Source of the DNA: Puniceibacterium antarcticum
GTDB lineage: Bacteria > Pseudomonadota > Alphaproteobacteria > Rhodobacterales > Rhodobacteraceae
Direction: 5' to 3'
Assembly: GCF_002760615.1 (NCBI RefSeq)
Contig: NZ_AWWI01000021.1
Location: 1-64,000, forward strand
Length of the DNA: 64,000 nt
In this document: positions 44,291-53,995 of the stretch, piece by piece
Layout: the number at the start of each line of letters is the position of its first letter
Position numbering within the stretch: the first letter of the stretch is position 1
Made by a program: the position numbers and the translations under genes
The notes under the pieces: model-generated
Seen by the model: only the letters and a program-made list of their open reading frames with translations
Database searches by the model: none
Told to the model about the DNA's origin: nothing

Positions 44291-45255
44291 GAGGCTCTCA
44301 ATCTGGCAAGGATCTCCGGGGTAGGGGGCGGCAGCACCGCATTCAGGATCGCGGCAACGGATGCCAGTGCCGGATGGGTCAGATCGGCCTGCAGATGGGC
44401 CCAGACGCGCGGCATCAGGGTCAGATACTGCGGTTTTCCCGCCCCAGCAAGGCGGGCGAACACCCCGAGGATGCGCAGATTGCGCTGGGCGCCCAGTACG
44501 GCAAGGGCGGCGCGGAAAGGCCCATCCGGCAACCCTCTCTGGCGGATGTAGTGATGGATCGCCGCGGCGGCGGTGTCGGGTGACACATCCCGGCGCGCGT
44601 CTGTCAGCAGAGAGGCAAGATCATAGGCGCAGTGTCCCTGCAGCGCATCCTGAAAATCCAGCAGCCCGACACGGGCAGGGCCGGTGCGATCCGGCAACCA
44701 CAGCAGGTTTTCCGCATGAAAATCGCGCAGGATCATCACATCGGTGTCAGGGGCATCGGTGGCCAACGCCTCTTCGAAGGCGGCGATGCACCGGTCGCGG
44801 GCTTGTGGCGCGGCACTGCCCGTCGCGCGGACGAGGTAACAGTCAAAACCAAGGTCGCTCATTTGCGCCAGCCTTTGCGGCGTGGCCACGTCCAGCGCGG
44901 GCGGTGCATGGCGGTGCAGCGCCAGCAGCGCGTCGGTCGCAGCCAGATACAGCTGCCTTTCCTGCGTCGGGTCAGCCGCGGTCAGACGCGCAAACAGCCC
45001 GTCCCCCAGATCCTCGATCAGCAATAAACCGCGCGCGTGATCTTCGGCAAGGATCTGCGGCGCGCTCAGGCCAAGGCCGCTCAGATGCCGGGCAAGACGC
45101 GCAAAAAGCGCGGTGTCGCCATCGGGGTCCTGCATCAGGATCGCTCCGCCGCCCGCGCGCGCCACACGACTGTAGCGCCGCGCCGAGGCGTCCCCGGCCA
45201 GCGGCGTGAGCGTGGCATCGGACCAGCCGGCCCCGGCCAGAAAGGCGTCAGTCAT
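44275..45255 (-). CDS. amgK: N-acetylmuramate/N-acetylglucosamine kinase AmgK-like
   Basis: A 326-residue aminoglycoside-phosphotransferase-fold kinase. The catalytic loop is LRDFHAENLLWL and the metal site LLDFQDALQG. AmgK phosphorylates the anomeric carbon of MurNAc or GlcNAc released by wall recycling and feeds MurU, encoded directly downstream with overlap. ATG 45255 (MTDAFLAGAGW) is preferred over 45324 because it matches the family N-terminus. The tsaE gene that I would expect just upstream in relatives is not there; the 145-bp gap holds no P-loop motif. Confidence 0.86.
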   Translation of the reverse strand: MTDAFLAGAGWSDATLTPLAGDASARRYSRVARAGGGAILMQDPDGDTALFARLARHLSGLGLSAPQILAEDHARGLLLIEDLGDGLFARLTAADPTQERQLYLAATDALLALHRHAPPALDVATPQRLAQMSDLGFDCYLVRATGSAAPQARDRCIAAFEEALATDAPDTDVMILRDFHAENLLWLPDRTGPARVGLLDFQDALQGHCAYDLASLLTDARRDVSPDTAAAAIHHYIRQRGLPDGPFRAALAVLGAQRNLRILGVFARLAGAGKPQYLTLMPRVWAHLQADLTHPALASVAAILNAVLPPPTPEILARLRASCPTQ

Positions 45256-45400
45256 GCGCAAACCTGCGCGCGGTTCGGCTGCGTCTGCCGCGTGATCAGT
45301 GGCACAGGGCTGGACGCGCCCCAAGGCGACGGAAAGATTGGGAAAGGGATACAGATCATACGGGCAGCTTTACCTGCCCTGTCGGTCGCTGCAACCCGGA

Positions 45401-46975
45401 TCAGGCCTCTTTGGACAGGCGCAGGCGCGGGGCGTCCCAGACCACGCGCGTCTCGACCATGGAAAAGCGCACAACCGTGGCGCCCCCGGAAATGGGCTCC
45501 ACCGTGCATTTCAGCCTAGGTCCGTTGTGCAGGGTCAACTCGACAGACCATGCGGTACGATCCAGCCGTGCCAGAACGAAATCGCGCAGGTCGGGCCAGA
45601 TCGGGCTCGGCTCGCAGGAAACCTGCCAAAGCCGGGTCGCATCCAGCACAGTCATTTCGGCAAGGGCGCTGTCAGGGTCGGTCTTCCACAGCTCGCGGTA
45701 CGCAGCATTGCAAAAGGTCAGCACGCCAAGATGCGAAAACACGGCGACCGCCTGATTCAGCGTATCCAGAACTGATTGGCTCAGCTCCATTTCGGCACGG
45801 AATCGCCGGGTCAGCGAAATCTCTGAACTGATATCCTCAATCAGAAAGGCAATGGCGCCGTCGGGGTGGGGCCGACCGGTGATCTTGTAGGTCAGCCCCG
45901 AGGGCAGCGACCAGGTTTCGCAATAGCGGTCATCGCTGGCGGCGGCGACAAGTTCGCCCAACTGTTCACGCCACCCTGAATAGTTCTTGGGTTCGGGCAT
46001 CATGCGGTTGTCGCGCATCTGGTCGAAGAACGACATCAGGTTCGGTCGCCCGCTCAGGAATTCTGCCGGCAGGGTGGTCAGGTCGATCAGCGCTGGATTG
46101 AACAGGGCAAGCTGCCGGTTGCGGTCAAAGACGGCCAACCCGATGGGCAGGTGGGCAAAGGTCTTGGTCAGCGTTTGGACAAAGCTGCGCTGTGCCGTCT
46201 CTGCATTGACCACCGCGTCGACGTTGATGGCGTGGTGCAGCCATCTGCCGTTCGACTGGCGCGAGGAGATCTCGAACCAGCGCGGCGAATCGCGTGGGCT
46301 GTTCTTGAGCCGGATCCGGACCTGCGCCGGTTCCGCGTTTTGGGACATGGAAATGTCGAACAGCGGCGCTTCGGATGTGACCACGCCGGTGTGCTCGCAA
46401 AGTGCGTGATAGGCCGCATTAGCCCAGATGAGCCCCCCCTCTTGATCGCTTTCCCAGAACAGACTGGGGATCGACGCCATGGCTATGCGCAGGGTTTCAA
46501 GTTCCTCGCCTTGCTGCAGGTAAAGCAACATGTCCGTAGCAGAGGGTGTGCGGCCGACAACCTCGATCCGCAGTGTTCCGGCGATCGGCTGCAGGATAAG
46601 GGTGGTTTCCGGCATTCCGGCAGCCTTCAGGACCAGCGGCTGATCGGGTTCTTCTGGCGGCAGATCGGGAAAGACGGTGGCGAACAGGCTGCAGATCTGC
46701 CCCCAGCCCGCCTCTTCAAAGCTGAGGCCGGCCAAAAGCTGGCGGGCTTGTTCGCTGGCCGTGTAGATTCGCCCCGCGCTCATCAGGAACACGATGCGAT
46801 CCTCCGCATCGCCGAAGGTTCCCGCGTCTCTGCCACCCGGGCTGCGCTTTTGCAGGATCGAACACCCGACAAGCCCCGCAAGACCAGAGATGCATCCGAT
46901 ACCGAGTGCAAGAAAGAGCTCCAAAAGCGTATCCACCTGTCCCGTGTCTTCACCGGTGTCAGCTATGCGACACAT
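45401..46975 (-). CDS. Membrane-anchored PAS-domain sensor-like protein without kinase domain
   Basis: A 524-residue protein starting with one membrane helix (ELFLALGIGCISGLAGLVG), then several PAS-like segments: around 165-255 (SIPSLFWESDQEGGLIWANA), 280-385 (HLPIGLAVFDRNRQLALFNP) and 405-490 (TLNQAVAVFSHLGVLTFCNA). It ends without HisKA, HATPase, GGDEF or receiver domains, so it senses but needs a partner for output. Start uncertain: ATG 46975 has no ribosome site; GTG 46936 is an alternative. It lies upstream of amgK and downstream of regB, all on the minus strand. Confidence 0.8.
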   Translation of the reverse strand: MCRIADTGEDTGQVDTLLELFLALGIGCISGLAGLVGCSILQKRSPGGRDAGTFGDAEDRIVFLMSAGRIYTASEQARQLLAGLSFEEAGWGQICSLFATVFPDLPPEEPDQPLVLKAAGMPETTLILQPIAGTLRIEVVGRTPSATDMLLYLQQGEELETLRIAMASIPSLFWESDQEGGLIWANAAYHALCEHTGVVTSEAPLFDISMSQNAEPAQVRIRLKNSPRDSPRWFEISSRQSNGRWLHHAINVDAVVNAETAQRSFVQTLTKTFAHLPIGLAVFDRNRQLALFNPALIDLTTLPAEFLSGRPNLMSFFDQMRDNRMMPEPKNYSGWREQLGELVAAASDDRYCETWSLPSGLTYKITGRPHPDGAIAFLIEDISSEISLTRRFRAEMELSQSVLDTLNQAVAVFSHLGVLTFCNAAYRELWKTDPDSALAEMTVLDATRLWQVSCEPSPIWPDLRDFVLARLDRTAWSVELTLHNGPRLKCTVEPISGGATVVRFSMVETRVVWDAPRLRLSKEA

Positions 46976-47102
46976 TCAGTTAACAAGATGTTAACTACGA
47001 GGCATGGCGCCGCGAAGCCCGGGCCGCCGCAATTCTGATGCTCAGCCGATGCGCTATTGGCCCAGAATTGTTGCTATAGTCACATTGAACAGTGGCCTTG
47101 GC

Positions 47103-48500
47103 TCACGCCTCGAGCGGTCTGTTCTGACCCATCGCGACGCCGCGCTGGCCGGCCTCCGACACGATCTTGTGGCGGGGCCAGACAACCTCGACCACAGCAC
47201 CGCGCCGTTCCCCTCTCTCGGACGACGGCAGGAACGGATCCGATCCGTTGGCAAAGCTCAGCTCGGCGCCGGTGCGTTCCAGCAGGGTCTTGGCGATGAA
47301 CAGTCCTAGACCCATGCCTTCGTATTCCGGACGTGATTTTCGGTCGACCGCGCTGCGCCGCTGGCGGACAAACGGATCGCCGATCCGCCCGATCAGATGT
47401 GGGGGAAAGCCCTGACCGTCGTCGATGATGCGGATGGAAACGCTGGTCTCGGTCCAGAGCGCCTCGATCCAAATGTTGGCCCGGGCGAAATCCACCGCAT
47501 TCTGCACCAGATTGCGCAGGCCGTGGATCACCTCGGGCCGCCGCAGGATCTGGGGCTGGGCATAAAGCCCGCCTGTCGCCGGGGTTTCCTCGATATGGAT
47601 GTCCTTGCCGCGCCCCTGATGCGGTTCTGCCGCCTCCCGGATCACCTCGACCAGTGGCGCCTGCCGCATGTGCAGATCATCCTTGCCGACCCGCCCCATC
47701 GAACGCAGGATATCGGCGCAGCGGTTGGCCTGTTCGCGGATCAGCCGCGCATCGCCCTGCAGATCGGGGCGATCCTCCAGCTCTTCGATCAGCTCCGAAG
47801 AGGTCAGCTTGATCGTGGCCAGCGGTGTGCCCAACTCATGCGCGGTGGCCGCGATCACACCCCCCAGATCGTTCAGCTTTTGAGCCCGCGAAAGCGCCAT
47901 CTGGGTGGCGGCCAGCGCGTCGGACATCGAATGCATCTCGGTCGTGATGCGCCGGGCATAGATCGAGATAAAGATCAGCGCGATGCTGATCGCCGCCCAT
48001 TGGCCAAAGACAAAGATATCCGGCAGGCGCAGGACATCGCCCAACTGGGTGCGCATCGGCAGATGCCAGCCCACAAGTGCTGTGATCAGCACAAAGGCCG
48101 TCCCGCCCAGCAGAACGGTGGACCGCAGCGTCAGCATGGTCGCGGACACGGTCACCGGCCCCAGCACCAGCAGGGAAAACGGATTGTTCATCCCCCCGGT
48201 GAGATAGAGCAGGAAACACAGCTGCAGCAGGTCGAACATCAGCATCAGCAGGTTTTCAGATTCCGAAAGCCGCTTGTTTTCCGGAAACACCAGGATTGCG
48301 ACCATATTGCCTATAACGGACACGCCCACGGCAAGGTAACACAGCCCCAATTCCAGCTGGAGGCCGAACAACCACTGTGCCACCGTCAGCGCGGCAAGCT
48401 GGCCCACGATGGCGAACCAGCGCAGCATGATGATGGTCCGCAAACGGATCCAGTTGCTGCGGTTGTGTTCTCCCATCAGGCCGATTTCGCTGAGTGACAT
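47103..48500 (-). CDS. regB: Redox sensor histidine kinase RegB/PrrB/ActS
   Basis: Membrane kinase that responds to ubiquinone redox state and oxygen and phosphorylates RegA, controlling respiration, photosynthesis, carbon and nitrogen fixation genes. The 465-residue chain has six membrane helices (about 23-185), the quinone-binding GGMNNPF at 102-108, phospho-accepting H221 in HELGTPLATIKL, redox cysteine C261 (ANRCADILRSMGR) and an ATPase domain with DDGQGFP and GMGLGLFIAK. ATG 48500 is supported by the family N-terminus. It diverges from senC-regA by 85 bp. Confidence 0.96.
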   Translation of the reverse strand: MSLSEIGLMGEHNRSNWIRLRTIIMLRWFAIVGQLAALTVAQWLFGLQLELGLCYLAVGVSVIGNMVAILVFPENKRLSESENLLMLMFDLLQLCFLLYLTGGMNNPFSLLVLGPVTVSATMLTLRSTVLLGGTAFVLITALVGWHLPMRTQLGDVLRLPDIFVFGQWAAISIALIFISIYARRITTEMHSMSDALAATQMALSRAQKLNDLGGVIAATAHELGTPLATIKLTSSELIEELEDRPDLQGDARLIREQANRCADILRSMGRVGKDDLHMRQAPLVEVIREAAEPHQGRGKDIHIEETPATGGLYAQPQILRRPEVIHGLRNLVQNAVDFARANIWIEALWTETSVSIRIIDDGQGFPPHLIGRIGDPFVRQRRSAVDRKSRPEYEGMGLGLFIAKTLLERTGAELSFANGSDPFLPSSERGERRGAVVEVVWPRHKIVSEAGQRGVAMGQNRPLEA

Positions 48501-48585
48501 AGGGGCTCCCTTGCGCGGATGAACATAATTCTTAGGTGTCGCGGGCCTGTTAGGCAACGACACAGAACAGACGAGGAAACAGAAG

Positions 48586-49206
48586 ATGAGCCGTATCGCC
48601 GCCCTAGCCGCAGGAACCGCCGTCATCGCGCTGGTTGCGGGAACACTGTATGTCACCCTGCCCCGGGGCGGTGACGATGTTTTTGCCGACTGCCGTGCGG
48701 GTCAGATTGCCGGTGGATCGGACACCATCGGCGGCGATTTCACCCTCGTGAACAGCGCGGGCCAAAGCGTGACCAGCAAGGATGTGATCACAAAGCCGTC
48801 GCTGGTCTATTTCGGCTACACCTTCTGCCCGGACGTCTGCCCCATCGACAATGCCCGCAATGCCGAAGCGGTGGATATCCTCGAAGAGCGCGGAGAAGAG
48901 GTGACGCCGGTCTTCATCACCATCGACCCTGAACGCGACACACCCGAAGTGATGGGCGCCTATGCGGCCAATATGCACGAACGGATGATCGGCCTGAGCG
49001 GCAGCCCGGAACAGATCAAGGCGGCAAGCCAGGCCTATCGCACCTATTACAAGGCGCAGGACACCGGCGATGACTACTACCTGGTGGACCATTCGACTTT
49101 CACCTATCTCGTCCTGCCCGAACGCGGATTTGTCGACTACTTCCGCAACGATCTCAGCGCGGATCAGGTGGCGGACCGGGTCGGCTGTTTCGTCGAAAAA
49201 CTTTGA
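48586..49206 (+). CDS. senC: SCO1/SenC/PrrC copper-chaperone-like protein
   Basis: A 206-residue membrane-anchored thioredoxin-fold protein of the SCO family, which delivers copper to cytochrome c oxidase. An N-terminal anchor (ALAAGTAVIALVAGTLYV) is followed by the copper-binding C81-x3-C85 (YTFCPDVCP) and H169 (LVDHSTF). In Rhodobacter the homologue PrrC/SenC lies between prrB and prrA and affects the signal sensed by the kinase. Here regA begins within its last codons (or 77 bp later at the preferred GTG). Confidence 0.95.
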   Translation: MSRIAALAAGTAVIALVAGTLYVTLPRGGDDVFADCRAGQIAGGSDTIGGDFTLVNSAGQSVTSKDVITKPSLVYFGYTFCPDVCPIDNARNAEAVDILEERGEEVTPVFITIDPERDTPEVMGAYAANMHERMIGLSGSPEQIKAASQAYRTYYKAQDTGDDYYLVDHSTFTYLVLPERGFVDYFRNDLSADQVADRVGCFVEKL

Positions 49207-49283
49207 CTTTTCAGGAATATTTGACCCACCGGGTGTCACAGGCTAAGTCACACGCCAGACGGGTCATGTCTGGAGGACGGCAA

Positions 49284-49841
49284 GTGGCAGCAGAACGCGC
49301 GGTAGACGAATTGGGGGAAGATCGGACTCTGCTCCTGGTGGATGACGACGATCCCTTTCTGCGGCGTCTGGCCAAGGCGATGGAAAAGCGTGGCTTCGAA
49401 GTCGAGATGGCCGGATCGGTCGCCGCCGGATCGGCCATCGCCACGGCGCGCCCGCCGGCCTATGCGGTGGTCGACCTCAGGCTTGAGGATGGTAATGGGC
49501 TCGATATTGTCGAGGTGCTGCGCGAAAAGCGTCCCGATTGCCGTGTCGTCGTGCTGACCGGCTATGGCGCGATTGCGACCGCCGTGGCCGCCGTCAAGAT
49601 CGGGGCCACGGATTACCTCTCAAAGCCCGCCGATGCCACCGACATCACCAATGCGCTGCTCGCCAAGACGGACGACCTGCCGCCGCCGCCGGAAAACCCG
49701 ATGTCCGCCGATCGCGTGCGCTGGGAACATATCCAGCGGGTCTATGAGCTGTGTGACCGAAACGTGTCGGAAACCGCGCGGCGGCTGAACATGCACCGCC
49801 GCACCTTGCAGCGGATTCTCGCAAAACGCAGCCCGCGTTAG
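49284..49841 (+). CDS. regA: Redox response regulator RegA/PrrA/ActR
   Basis: Response regulator paired with RegB, 185 residues. Receiver with acidic D20-D22, phospho-acceptor D64 (AVVDLRLEDG) and LSKPAD. After a proline linker (PPPPENP) comes a Fis-type helix-turn-helix, VSETARRLNMHRRTLQRIL, identical in pattern to other RegA proteins. GTG 49284 is chosen because GGAGGA precedes it by 6 nt and it gives the usual length; the frame is open back to 49203. It should bind DNA in the regB-senC gap and upstream of respiratory genes. Confidence 0.96.
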   Translation: MAAERAVDELGEDRTLLLVDDDDPFLRRLAKAMEKRGFEVEMAGSVAAGSAIATARPPAYAVVDLRLEDGNGLDIVEVLREKRPDCRVVVLTGYGAIATAVAAVKIGATDYLSKPADATDITNALLAKTDDLPPPPENPMSADRVRWEHIQRVYELCDRNVSETARRLNMHRRTLQRILAKRSPR

Positions 49842-49998
49842 ATCGGGGGCTGCGGCTGCGCATCCCGCCCGGGATCGCCGCTCAGATGGCCTTGGGGTAT
49901 TCCGTCCTGTCAGATGACCTTTTGACGGGCATCTGACAGCGGCCTGTTCCGGGCAAGGTTAAAAATTTTCTTCGTACGACTCGCTCTTCGCTGATATG

Positions 49999-50013
49999 TT
50001 GACGTTAGGTCAA
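49999..50013. promoter_or_regulatory. TTGAC-N5-GTCAA palindrome upstream of the dihaem cytochrome
   Basis: TTGACGTTAGGTCAA is a perfect 5-bp inverted repeat around a 5-bp centre, 20 bp upstream of the ATG at 50034. It recalls FNR/CRP-type sites (TTGAT-N4-ATCAA), but the centre is one base longer. It could be an operator of another family. Its closeness to the start would suit repression. Confidence 0.45.
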
Positions 50014-50033
50014 TTTTTATCCGGAGATTTTTT

Positions 50034-50873
50034 ATGAGGTTCCTGATCTGCGGCACTCTTGCCGCCTGCCTGTGTGCGGGTGCGGCACTTTCTGCCCCCA
50101 GCGTCGAACGCGGCGCCTATCTCGTTCAGGGGCCAGCAGGCTGCGGCTCCTGCCACACGCCTTTTGGGGCAGAAGGGTTCGATGTGTCCAAGGACCTCTC
50201 TGGTCGTTTGGTTGATGCAAACCCCGCTTTCACCGCCATCGCCGCCAACATCACTCCCGCCAGCCGGATCCTCAGCTGGAGTGATGCAGAACTTGCCCGC
50301 GCCATCCGCGAAGGCATCCGCCCCGATGGCAGCCTGATCGGGCCACCCATGCCCTTTGCCATGTATCGCGGGCTGGGCGATGACGATCTGATGTCTATCG
50401 TGATGTATCTGCGCACGGTGCCTCCGGTCGAAAACGATCCGGGCGCGTCGCGCTATCACATCAATCTGCCCCCGGCCTATGGCCCGCCTGTCAGCCACGT
50501 GACCGCTCCGCAAGCCGGGCCAACGGCGGAATACGGCGCCTATCTGGCAAGTGCTGTAACCCACTGCATGGAATGTCACACGCCGATGGGGCCCAGGGGG
50601 CCGATGATCGACACGGATGCCGGACGGGGTGGGTTCGAATTTCACGGCCCCTGGGGCACCTCGGTGGCCTCAAACCTGACCAGCAGCGCAGATGGTCTTG
50701 CGTCTTACAGCGATGAAGAGATCAAGGTGATGGTGACCAAGGGCATGCGCCCCGATGGCTCTCATATGCTGCCGCCCATGCCCTACGGCTACTTCGCCCG
50801 CATGTCGTCCGACGATCTGACGGCGGTGGTCGCCTATCTTCGCACGCTTCCCGCCCTTTCCGACATGGACTAG
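50034..50873 (+). CDS. Dihaem cytochrome c
   Basis: A 279-residue periplasmic electron carrier with a Sec signal peptide (cleavage near LSAPS). Two haem c sites are visible: C37-GS-C40-H41 and C178-ME-C181-H182, each in its own cytochrome c domain with later methionine candidates (PPMPF, PPMPYGY). Such two-domain proteins often serve dehydrogenases or terminal oxidases; no partner enzyme adjoins it. GGAG precedes the ATG by 7 nt. The RegA gene ends just upstream, and a palindromic site lies in between. Confidence 0.92.
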   Translation: MRFLICGTLAACLCAGAALSAPSVERGAYLVQGPAGCGSCHTPFGAEGFDVSKDLSGRLVDANPAFTAIAANITPASRILSWSDAELARAIREGIRPDGSLIGPPMPFAMYRGLGDDDLMSIVMYLRTVPPVENDPGASRYHINLPPAYGPPVSHVTAPQAGPTAEYGAYLASAVTHCMECHTPMGPRGPMIDTDAGRGGFEFHGPWGTSVASNLTSSADGLASYSDEEIKVMVTKGMRPDGSHMLPPMPYGYFARMSSDDLTAVVAYLRTLPALSDMD

Positions 50874-50875
50874 AC

Positions 50876-50970
50876 CGTCCCGCCTTTCACCTGAAAGACA
50901 CTCATCGCTTTTCGCGTTAGAGGCGCAGCTGACAGGCCGCGAACAAGCGGTTCAAATGTGAGGCGGGACG
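50876..50970. repeat. Inverted repeat spanning the gap after the cytochrome gene
   Basis: CGTCCCGCC (50876-50884) is repeated inverted as GGCGGGACG (50962-50970), 77 bp apart, bracketing the gap between the convergent cytochrome and GNAT genes. It may fold the 3' end of the transcript. Confidence 0.4.
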
Positions 50971-50995
50971 CTTTAGGTGCCGACGGACTCTGGGG

Positions 50996-51466
50996 TCAAA
51001 GCGCGTAACGCTTCATCACACGCGGGCAGATCGGGGCATCATCCCAAAGCTTCCAGTCCTCAAAGCCCCGGCTTTGGTAATAGGCAAGGCCCCCGGCATT
51101 GTCGCTGCGGATCACCGCGACGATGGCCCCGTATCCCAGCGCGCCTGCCGCCGCGCTGGTGGCACGGAACAGGGCAGACCCGATGCCGATGCGCGTCTCT
51201 CCGAGCCGGACATAGGTCGCGATGTCGCAACAGTCAGCGGGCAGGCCGGGGTGCGGTTCGACATATTGAAACCCCAGAATCTGGCCGCCCTCATCTTCGG
51301 CCACATGCCAGGCCGACTTGTCCGGGGCCAGGTCCATCCAGTCGGCCAGATCATTGGCGCTGACGGGGTCGGAAACGGCGGTCGTCCCGCCCTGCGCAAT
51401 GATCCCGTTCAGGATTTCGGCCATATCGCGGGTGTCCAGACGGCTGGCCGGTCGAGTTCTGATCAT
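50996..51466 (-). CDS. GNAT-family N-acetyltransferase
   Basis: A 156-residue acetyltransferase. The acetyl-CoA binding pattern is seen in VRLGETRIGIGSALFRAT (Q/RxxGxG/A-type) and the later VIRSDNAGGLAYYQSRGFED. The WMDLAPDKSAWHVAEDE segment is the family's substrate side. Substrate unknown. ATG 51466 shares a base with the stop of the HD hydrolase gene upstream, so the pair is translationally coupled. It resembles phosphinothricin/amino-acid acetyltransferases only in general layout. Confidence 0.88.
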   Translation of the reverse strand: MIRTRPASRLDTRDMAEILNGIIAQGGTTAVSDPVSANDLADWMDLAPDKSAWHVAEDEGGQILGFQYVEPHPGLPADCCDIATYVRLGETRIGIGSALFRATSAAAGALGYGAIVAVIRSDNAGGLAYYQSRGFEDWKLWDDAPICPRVMKRYAL

Positions 51467-52059
51467 CAGAGGTCCCCCATAAGTGCCGCATGACGCGCGG
51501 TGAACTCCCGCCGCACCTCTGGCGCCGGGCGCAGCGTGATATCAAGCCCCGCGATCAGATCCGGGTCCGGATGGCCGAAAAAGCGGTCTGCCTCTTCCAC
51601 GGAAAACCCGGCGATCTGCGTGGCCTCCATCCAGGCGCTGACCTTGTCGGCGCGCTTGATCTGGCGCTTGATCTTGACCGGAATGGTCGCCGGCAGGCCA
51701 AAGCGGATGTGGATCGCCCCTGTCAGTCGTTCATCCAGCGCTGTGTAATCCGGGCCTACAGCGGACTTCACGGGCGAGATCATGTCGCCGATCACATATT
51801 CCGGGGCGTCATGCAGCAAAGCGGCCAGCCGCCATTTCACCGGCGCATCGGGCCACAGACGGGAAAACAGCGCCTCGACCAGAAGCGAATGTTCGGCGAC
51901 GGAATAGGCATGATCCCCCCGGGTCTGCCCGTTCCAGCGGGCGACAAAGGCCAGCCCATGGGCGATATCCTCGATCTCGATATCCACCGGAGTTGGGTCC
52001 AGCAGATCAAGGCGGCGACCGGAAAGCATACGCTGCCAGGCACGGGGCTGTTTGGGCAT
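51466..52059 (-). CDS. HD-domain phosphohydrolase (YfbR-like)
   Basis: A 197-residue HD-superfamily enzyme. Metal-binding residues appear as DHAYSVAEHSLLVEALF, then ALLHDAPEYVIGDM and a late aspartate in KRADKVSAW. E. coli YfbR is a 5'-deoxynucleotidase, and the layout here is the same, but specificity is not shown. ATG 52059 (MPKQPRAWQ) is favoured over 52122 because it starts at the conserved region. It diverges from ahcY by about 195 bp and is coupled to the GNAT gene downstream. Confidence 0.86.
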   Translation of the reverse strand: MPKQPRAWQRMLSGRRLDLLDPTPVDIEIEDIAHGLAFVARWNGQTRGDHAYSVAEHSLLVEALFSRLWPDAPVKWRLAALLHDAPEYVIGDMISPVKSAVGPDYTALDERLTGAIHIRFGLPATIPVKIKRQIKRADKVSAWMEATQIAGFSVEEADRFFGHPDPDLIAGLDITLRPAPEVRREFTARHAALMGDL

Positions 52060-52183
52060 GATGGGTGTCTCATCCGGGGGAGGGGTGATCTTTGACGTTG
52101 CACAGAGTGCTGCCGCTTGCAACGTTTGTGCCCCTCTTGCGAGACTTCTGCACGGGGGACCTTTTGTTAAGCCGATTCTGATC

Positions 52184-52197
52184 TACGTTGCGACGTA
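52184..52197. promoter_or_regulatory. Small inverted repeat upstream of ahcY
   Basis: TACGT-TGCG-ACGTA, a 5-bp palindrome about 57-70 bp before the ahcY ATG, in the divergent promoter region. It may be an operator (for example for an ArsR-type SahR), but nothing else supports it. Confidence 0.25.
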
Positions 52198-52253
52198 AAT
52201 GGAGGGATGATAGTCCCCGCCTCAACCTGAGAGATATGAATTGGAGTGCCGAA

Positions 52254-53645
<1,392 letters not shown>

Positions 53646-53671
53646 TCCGTCCGGATTTTCGGAACTACCAG

Positions 53672-53702
53672 AACGCCGCCCCGATCCGGGCGGCGTTTTT
53701 TG
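53672..53702 (+). terminator. Rho-independent terminator of ahcY
   Basis: AACGCCGCCC (53672-53681) and GGGCGGCGTT (53688-53697) form a perfect 10-bp stem with a 6-nt loop, followed by a run of T. Confidence 0.93.
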
Positions 53703-53995
53703 TTTTGCCGCCCTCAAAGAACCCGAAAACACGGCGGGAACCGGCGGGGTTCTGCCGATCCCAGCGGGAGTCTTTGCCCGCGCGGGTAAACGGCGCAAAA
53801 AAAACCGCCTGCGCGAAAAAAAATTTGTTCGAAATCCAGTAATTTGCCATCTCAAAGCGTAACAGAGTCAAGAGGATGCGCGTGAACGCAAATGCCAACC
53901 GACTGGTTCCAATGAAAAAATTATGATGAGCGGAAACCCCCAAGCCCTTTCGAGCATTGTTCTGGCATACGTCACTGCACAGTAGGAGATGCAAA
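53703..53995. other. Gap between ahcY terminator and the PRC-barrel gene
   Basis: About 290 bp with no supported gene. The middle (53795-53830) has two runs of A. AGTAGGAGAT at the end is the ribosome-binding site of the next gene. I cannot point to a clear promoter. Confidence 0.4.

Noticed and set aside
52060-52253. A SAH or SAM riboswitch ahead of ahcY
   Set aside because: The leader has only a 5-bp palindrome; none of the conserved riboswitch core sequences could be seen.
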